A stretch of DNA of 10,009 bases from Euperipatoides rowelli. Its lineage: Eukaryota > Onychophora > Udeonychophora > Euonychophora > Peripatopsidae. A model generated the notes under the pieces. It saw only the letters and a program-made list of their open reading frames with translations, was not told the DNA's origin and ran no database searches. Positions 5,582 through 10,009 of the stretch are shown here, one piece after another. Within the stretch, counting starts at the first letter, position 1, and the number at the start of each line of letters is the position of its first letter. A program made the position numbers and the translations under genes. The stretch lies in assembly GCA_003024985.2 (NCBI GenBank), contig PXIH01S0008698.1. One strand, given 5' to 3'.

Positions 5582-6843
5582 ATGGCAGAATGTAAGAGCC
5601 CGGATGTCGTTACCTAGACTTAACACCAGTCAGCAATTAGAACTAAATTTTGAATTACAAAAGAAGTATAAAATCATTGCTGCTTTGAAGGAAGAATTAT
5701 CGGGTCGGGGTAGATTATTGAATGAGCTCCGAGAGGATGTAGAATTTCTCCGGTATGAATTGAATAAAAATAAAGTATGTAATGAACCCCCTCAGCCCTA
5801 TTCGTAATGAGCATGCGCAGCACATGAACCAACAAAAGGAAATTAGTGCTAATTTCAATTTTAGTTCTCCCCCACCCCAGTTCATAGTAGTCCTCCCCAA
5901 CGTTACAATAACCAAACTAATCCCTCTAAGTCCACTTTGACGAGAGATAAAAATCCACCTCAAACTGAAAATTACCAACAAAACACTAATCCCATAAATG
6001 TTATTTGCCAGTTACCAGATAGTTGGGCTTCACATACCGGATATGACGTGTCTACCGAGTTAGCCCCTTTCCAGATTTTAGAGGAGACGTTTTTGGCATA
6101 GAGAGATATATAGCCGAGTTCCGAGCACTTAATGCTCAATATAATTGGCCTGACTCGAAGGCTCGGTCGATTCTTGAAAAAAGAATAACTGGCAAAGCGA
6201 AAGCCATATATGTGGCTGGGCTAGGGAGCCAAAACTTCCTAACGTTAGAGGAAAGGCTCCAAACCTTACATAAGTTATTTTCTCTACAAGTGGATAAAAC
6301 ACAAACGAGAAAATTTTTAATAAATGTATGCAAGGGGTAGATAGAAGCGCGCTAAGTTATTGGTTATGTCTATTAGCCCTCGTGGAACCTCTAAGGCCTC
6401 CACCCGGACATTCATTAATCGAGCACGAAAAAACAGTACTAGAAAGATTTAAGGTAGGCTTACTCCCAAACTTAGGAATCGAGCTAATACGAAAAAGTAA
6501 CTTAAGCCTCTGAGAATGTATTGAATACATCGTAGACATTGAGCTACAATTTAAATTAGCAGAAAAAAGTCACTCAGTTTAAAACACGGTATCCATAGAA
6601 AAGGAACCTGAACTTACGTTAACTAAACAGATCGAGGAATTGAAAGCTAGTGTGGCCGAATTAATAAAGCAAAGTAAGGAAAAAGTAGTTAAAGAAAGGA
6701 GTAGGCCTAATTGATTCTTTAACTTCTGTAAAATTCCAGGGCATACAGAAGAACGTTGCTACAAAAAGCCACGGGTAATAAACACGCCTCCTAGCGGTGG
6801 CGACGGTGTTTCGACATTAAACTCCAAACCTCTACACTCGTAG
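5582..6843 (+). pseudogene. Gag pseudogene of the gypsy element
   Basis: Gag packages the element RNA into particles. The N-terminal piece (ATG 5604, to 5807) is a coiled coil rich in heptad-like Leu/Glu (LQKKYKIIAALKEEL, LLNELREDVEFL). An alternative start at 5582 opens MAECKSPDVVT in another frame and stops at once. A Pro/Asn/Gln-rich linker follows (about 5810-6060). The capsid-like part has IERYIAEFRALNAQYNWP and KARSILEKRITGKA (about 6090-6200), then ALSYWLCLLALVEPL and ERFKVGLLPNLGIELI (6328-6513), typical of gypsy retrotransposon gag. The frame changes near 5800, 5870, 6066 and 6320. From 6328 to 6843 one frame persists but is cut by stops at 6511 (TGA), 6580 (TAA), 6712 (TGA) and 6841 (TAG). 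Confidence 0.8.
6715..6765 (+). pseudogene. Degenerate CCHC zinc knuckle of gag
   Basis: The frame reads FFNFCKIPGHTEERCYKKP, matching the retroviral nucleocapsid knuckle C-x2-C-x4-H-x4-C except that the first Cys is Phe (TTT at 6718-6720). The remaining ligands are Cys (6727), His (6742) and Cys (6757) with correct x4 spacing. A TGA sits directly upstream at 6712. RNA binding by this knuckle would be impaired. Confidence 0.75.
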
Positions 6844-6848
6844 GTACC

Positions 6849-7623
6849 GTGATTGTCGAGGATGGAAGTGTCCGTAGGAAAACCTGTGCCAAGGTAGTTG
6901 CTCCACTCAAAATTAATCTAAATGTAACAAACACCCCGAGTAGTGATAATAAGGAGAGCTGGAAGGTGGCAAATAAAACTAAAACTAATAAATGTCCGCC
7001 AAAAGCGACCGCCAATAAAAAGTCTAACCCACCTAGTAACTTTGAAAACAAAAAAAACAGGGTTAGCTCAGCATCTCATCCACCTGAATTTATGACTAAT
7101 AATTTGTGGGAATTATTGCGTAATGAAGACCCAGTCGCAAAATGCAAACTCAGAAATCCACAAAATTGTAATAAACAAAACAGTATAGACGTAAACGTGA
7201 GCCAAACGTTATCTAGAGCACATAAGGTGAAGGGAACGAGTAAAAACTCAAAAAGGACGAGACGAACTAAGAAAAAGGCGGTACAAACTAAAACGAGAGG
7301 AAATAAAATAGCCAATACCTACTGTATCAGGTTCTCTAAATTATATGAGGATAAACCTTTGATTCAGATCGAAATCGCAGTACCTAGGAACGTATTCGCA
7401 CATCTCGATACGGGCGCAGAAAACTCTTAGATGAAAATTGCATCAGGAAAGAGCAGTTAAGAGAAAAAAAATTGGCAGTATCCATTAAATCTCCAGTAAA
7501 ACGACAGGGATATGTACACTGTTAGATTTTAAAATAGTTGGTAAGGTTATAACTCAACCTATGTGTATAATTAAAATGCAGGAAAGATCAGTATTCCAAG
7601 TTATTTTAGGCTTCGATTGGTGT
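6849..7623 (+). pseudogene. Pol N-terminus with aspartic protease, broken
   Basis: Retropepsin cleaves the Gag-Pol polyprotein. A long basic Lys/Asn-rich lead (6849-7315, frame open from after the TAG at 6792) precedes the protease strand and active site AHLDTGAENS, with the catalytic Asp codon at 7407-7409. The frame ends at TAG 7428; homologous sequence continues in a second frame (about 7430-7495) and a third that carries the second protease signature, ILGFDWC (7603-7623, family ILGMDWL). The frame is -1 to the end of gag and overlaps it by about 50 nt (6795-6843), so a programmed gag-pol shift is possible, but decay is equally likely. No natural initiator is evident; the first codon of the open piece is GTG. 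Confidence 0.8.
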
Positions 7624-8610
7624 ACGTTACATGATGCAGTTATTGACTGTGAAAACAAGACAGTCACGTTCCAACTGAACCCCATATCACGAGATCAAAG
7701 GATCAACCAATCACGATTAAGATCAGTAGTTAACTGTGAATCTACTTTCATAGAAAACAAACGTGATGAAAACCAAAGCCTCGAGTTATACGAGTTCAAA
7801 ACATCTGAACTAGGTTTAAGCTTACCCCACAAACATGCCTTAGAAAATATCTTAAGTAAACATAAAAACATACTTATAGAGTATGTCACTAACATGACAG
7901 GAGCTAACATCTCTCCTTATGAACCTAAATTCAAAAACGAGACACCGATTTATCAAAGGCAATACCTTATACCTCATACATTATATGAACTATTGCGACA
8001 ATTTGATAAACTTGAAAAAGCAAATATCAAAAAAACTCATAGCCCATACAATTCCCCGTTCTTAGTGTTGCCCAAAAAGGATTAGAAGGAAGTGTGTATA
8101 TGCTTGGACCAGCGTAAAATAAATAAACAGATTGTGAATGAACAGTATCCGATCATGCACATTGAGGGTATACTAGAAAACCTAGCTGGCGCACGTATAT
8201 TTAGCAGCCTCGATTTAAATAACGGCTATTTTAATGTTAAACTGACAGAGGAGGCTCAAAAAAAGTTTGCATTTTCAGTACCGTTCGCGAAGTATACTTT
8301 TACACGTCTTTGTCAAGGGTGCTTAACATCCGCGGCCATCTTCCAAAAGATCATGGTAGAATGCTTGCATGATATTTTAAAGGATGACATAATCATCCAC
8401 TCACCCAATATCGATGAACATCTGCAAACTTTAGAGGAGGTACTAGCGACATTAGAACAGGTCAATTTAGCTGTAAAACCCTCCAAATGTAAACTGTTTA
8501 GGAAATCCATAAAGTATTTGGGCCATATGGTGGATAAAAATGGTTGTAGGCCAGTAGAAAACAGCGTAACAACAATACAAAAATTAGCTAGGCCCACTAC
8601 AGTAAAATGA
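7624..8610 (+). pseudogene. Reverse transcriptase pseudogene of the gypsy element
   Basis: RT copies element RNA into DNA. The N-terminal fingers motif SPYNSPFLVLPKKD (8041-8082) runs into TAG at 8083 and continues in the same frame with ICLDQRKINKQ. Motif A is SSLDLNNGYFNVKL, with the catalytic Asp at 8212-8214. Motif B reads FTRLCQGCLTSAAIFQKIM, an altered and one-codon-longer version of the family's FTRLPFGLxxAPxxFQ. Motif C should be F-x-Y-(L/V/I)-DD; here LHDILKDDIIIHS (8365-8403) keeps DD at 8383-8388 but lacks the Tyr and roughly the six to nine residues of the preceding strand. IKYLGHMV follows, and TGA at 8608 closes the piece in frame with the next one. Three kinds of damage make this RT non-functional. 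Confidence 0.9.
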
Positions 8611-9177
8611 GTGCAAAGTTTCTTAGGCAGCTTCAATTTTTATCGAAAATTTATATTAAATTTCACGGACATTGCAGCTCCTCTTTATGATCTATTAAAG
8701 AAAAGAAACACACAAATCACGTGGAACGAGAATGCTGAGCTTGCTTTTCAAACGTTAAAACAAAAGCTAACAACAGCTCCATTATTAACGTTTCCCAAAT
8801 ACGACAGACCATTTATTATAAAATTAGATGCATCTCTCACCTCAATAGGCGCAGTCTTAGAACAAAAGAATGATGATGGTGATATACAACCCATCGTGTA
8901 CGCAAGTAGGAGATTAAATAAGGCGGAGAGAAATTATGGGGTTATTGAGAGAGAGATGGCCATCGTATTTGCACTCGATCAATTCAAACATATGACGTAT
9001 GGGAACAAGGTCATATTAATGACAGATCATAAACCGTTAACGTATATTGTAGAATTAAAAGATACAAATTCTAGAGTAGCAAGGTGGATGATTAGCATCC
9101 AGCAAAATGACGTTCACTTTGAACATATACCAGGGAAGCTTAACAGTTTCGCGGACATGCTCTCGCGAAGTCACTAA
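8611..9177 (+). pseudogene. RNase H domain of the gypsy pol, open but without a start
   Basis: RNase H removes the RNA strand after reverse transcription. This is the best-preserved part, 188 codons open from GTG 8611 (not a true start) to TAA 9175. It opens with the RT connection QSFLGSFNFYRKFI and then has the RT-type RNase H signatures: KLDASLTSIGAVLEQ (Asp at 8827), YASRRLNKAERNYG, EREMAIVFALDQFKHMTYG, MTDHKPLTYI (Asp at 9025) and HIPGKLNSFADMLSR (Asp at 9154). All expected acidic residues are present. It continues the RT frame, separated only by TGA 8608, and is followed in frame by TAA-TAG and the integrase N-terminus. Confidence 0.9.
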
Positions 9178-9180
9178 TAG

Positions 9181-9923
9181 AATGGGACAGTAAATACATG
9201 TGCATTAGCCACAACTAAAAGACCAATCACAATTGAACTAATGCAGACAGAACAAATGAACGATCCATTTTGCTACGATTTAATAAACAAAATAATGGAA
9301 AATAAATTAAGTAACGAAAATTATATTTTAGATGAAAACGGACTTTCAATGAAATTAATACAATTAGGGAGATCTCAATTCGCAGCATATAGGACGGTTG
9401 TGCCCACGTCGTTAATAGCCGAAATACTCTTTTGTTATCATGATAGTCTAGCAGGGGGCACTTCTCTTTTACACAAACCCTATACAAAATCAAAATAAAT
9501 TTTACTTGGGTTACCATCTTTGCTGATATTAAGACATATGCCAGTAGCTGTGAAAAATGCCAACGGAGAAACAGGACCAAGACAAAAGCTCCTTTACAAG
9601 CAGTAGAGCTATCACACACATGCATGTCTAAACTCAGCATTGATATATTGGGTCCCTTCTCGACCACACAAAGGAGGAATAAGTATATAATAACTTATAC
9701 AGACCACTTTTCCAGAATGACCTTCGCCAGCCCACTCCCAAGCCAAGAAGCACACATAATCGCAAAAGACTATATGGAAACAATATACACGCGCTATGGC
9801 GGCTCTAAAAGTATACTAACAGATAGGGGACCACAAATGGTGGGTCACATGTCTACCCTATGTGCAAAGCTCGGAATTGAGAGGATAACCACAAATCCTT
9901 ATTGGCCAAAAGCTAATGGCTTA
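9181..9923 (+). pseudogene. Integrase pseudogene, truncated before the catalytic Glu
   Basis: Integrase inserts the DNA copy. The first piece (from 9181; ATG 9241, to 9498) carries the start of the HHCC zinc finger, with CYHDSLAGG. A shift in the G-run near 9455 moves homology to another frame, which supplies GHFSFTQTLYKIKINFTW and SCEKCQ and stays open to 9923, so all four zinc ligands exist but in two frames. In the catalytic core, LSIDILGPF gives Asp1 (9642-9644) and ILTDRGPQ gives Asp2 (9822-9824), 60 codons apart, as in the family. The final motif begins as NPYWPKANGL but stops matching at 9923; the catalytic Glu would be expected at about codon 9927. The C-terminal region is missing. 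Confidence 0.88.
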
Positions 9924-10009
9924 ACTCTTTCACTAATATCCGCGCAAACTTGCGCGCATTTTTGTGTAATTTTAGCAAAATCAATTTATATGTACACCCC
10001 CCTAAATAA
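9921..10009 (+). mobile_element. Probable piggyBac-like transposon terminus at TTAA
   Basis: Homology to integrase ends exactly at TTAA (9921-9924), the target tetranucleotide duplicated by piggyBac transposons. The next bases, CTCTTTCACTAATAT, are followed by a GC-rich palindrome CGCGCAA-AC-TTGCGCG (9941-9956). The canonical piggyBac end, as I remember it, has the same layout: TTAA, a C-rich short terminal repeat, then a palindrome of the TGCG-AAAATT-CGCA kind. No transposase is in view, so it may be an autonomous element or a MITE whose other end lies beyond the window. The remaining sequence is AT-rich with a C-run. Confidence 0.5.
9941..9956. repeat. 7-bp GC-rich palindrome, 2-nt spacer
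   Basis: CGCGCAA (9941-9947) and TTGCGCG (9950-9956) are perfect inverted repeats in an otherwise AT-rich tract. Their position 16 bp inside the TTAA suits the subterminal repeat of a piggyBac-type end. Confidence 0.85.

Larger units (their letters stand above)
5558..9920 (+). mobile_element. Decayed Ty3/gypsy-type LTR retrotransposon, 3'-interrupted
   Basis: Order of domains on the plus strand: gag coiled coil and capsid, CCHC knuckle, aspartic protease, reverse transcriptase, RNase H, integrase. RT-RNaseH-INT order defines Ty3/gypsy rather than copia. The copy is dead. Reading frame changes fall near 5800, 5870, 6066, 6320, 6845, 7427, 7495 and 9455. In-frame stops lie at 6511, 6580, 6712, 8083, 8608, 9175 and 9178. 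The YxDD box of RT is damaged, and integrase ends abruptly at 9920. Neither LTR is identified: the 5' one must lie before about 5558, and the 3' end is beyond the window or lost. Any envelope-like ORF would also be outside. It probably lies in the first intron of the PNO1-like gene, in the sense orientation. Confidence 0.9.

Noticed and set aside
5715-5981. 88-codon minus-strand open frame across the gag linker
   Set aside because: It is antisense to the gag remnant and has no recognisable domain.
6791-7315. Two hydrophobic minus-strand open frames suggesting membrane proteins
   Set aside because: The Leu/Phe/Val richness comes from reading the complement of the Lys/Asn-rich pol leader.
9227-9667. 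146-codon minus-strand open frame
   Set aside because: It lies antisense to integrase sequence whose zinc-finger and DDE motifs are clear on the plus strand.

Overview
This is an AT-rich piece of animal nuclear genome, probably from an arthropod and perhaps an insect. The evidence is spliced exons of conserved animal genes, introns packed with retrotransposon debris, a telomere-like minisatellite, and a piggyBac-like transposon end. I cannot name the species. There is no bacterial gene organisation. I found no undescribed defence or mobile system; the interest lies in gene structure, nested transposons and assembly scars.

Left part (1-3581, minus strand): the first three coding exons of a kaptin homologue (KPTN, a KICSTOR subunit) at 3374-3581, 722-804 and 519-603. 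Splice sites and phases match exactly. Exon 4 should lie before base 1. Intron 1 (805-3373) holds about 11 units of a 69-80 bp minisatellite with degenerate telomere-like hexamers (about 911-1793), two out-of-order LINE reverse-transcriptase fragments on the minus strand (about 1953-2625), a possible LINE 3' tail (about 2930-2972) and a perfect 13-bp hairpin (3052-3083). One inverted copy of the minisatellite unit sits at 1-60, in intron 3.

Middle (3582-4200): a 199-bp gap separates the kaptin ATG from the ATG of a divergent plus-strand exon (3781-4200). That exon resembles the N-terminus of PNO1, the 40S ribosome assembly factor. It contains a 165-bp in-frame tandem duplication that turned a bit of 5' UTR into coding sequence, and it ends at a perfect GTAAGT donor. 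The KH-domain exons of PNO1 are not in the window, so everything to the right is probably its first intron.

Right part (4201-10009): non-coding sequence with two assembly scars, then a decayed Ty3/gypsy-type retrotransposon on the plus strand (about 5558-9920). Its order is gag coiled coil and capsid, CCHC knuckle, protease, reverse transcriptase, RNase H, integrase. It carries many frameshifts, stops and a damaged RT active site. At 9921-9924 the integrase is cut at a TTAA, one codon before the expected catalytic Glu codon, and the sequence beyond looks like a piggyBac-type terminus. Three single Ns (1438, 4586, 4946) each lie between perfect direct duplicates of 53, 70 and 49 bp, which points to unmerged contig overlaps rather than biology.
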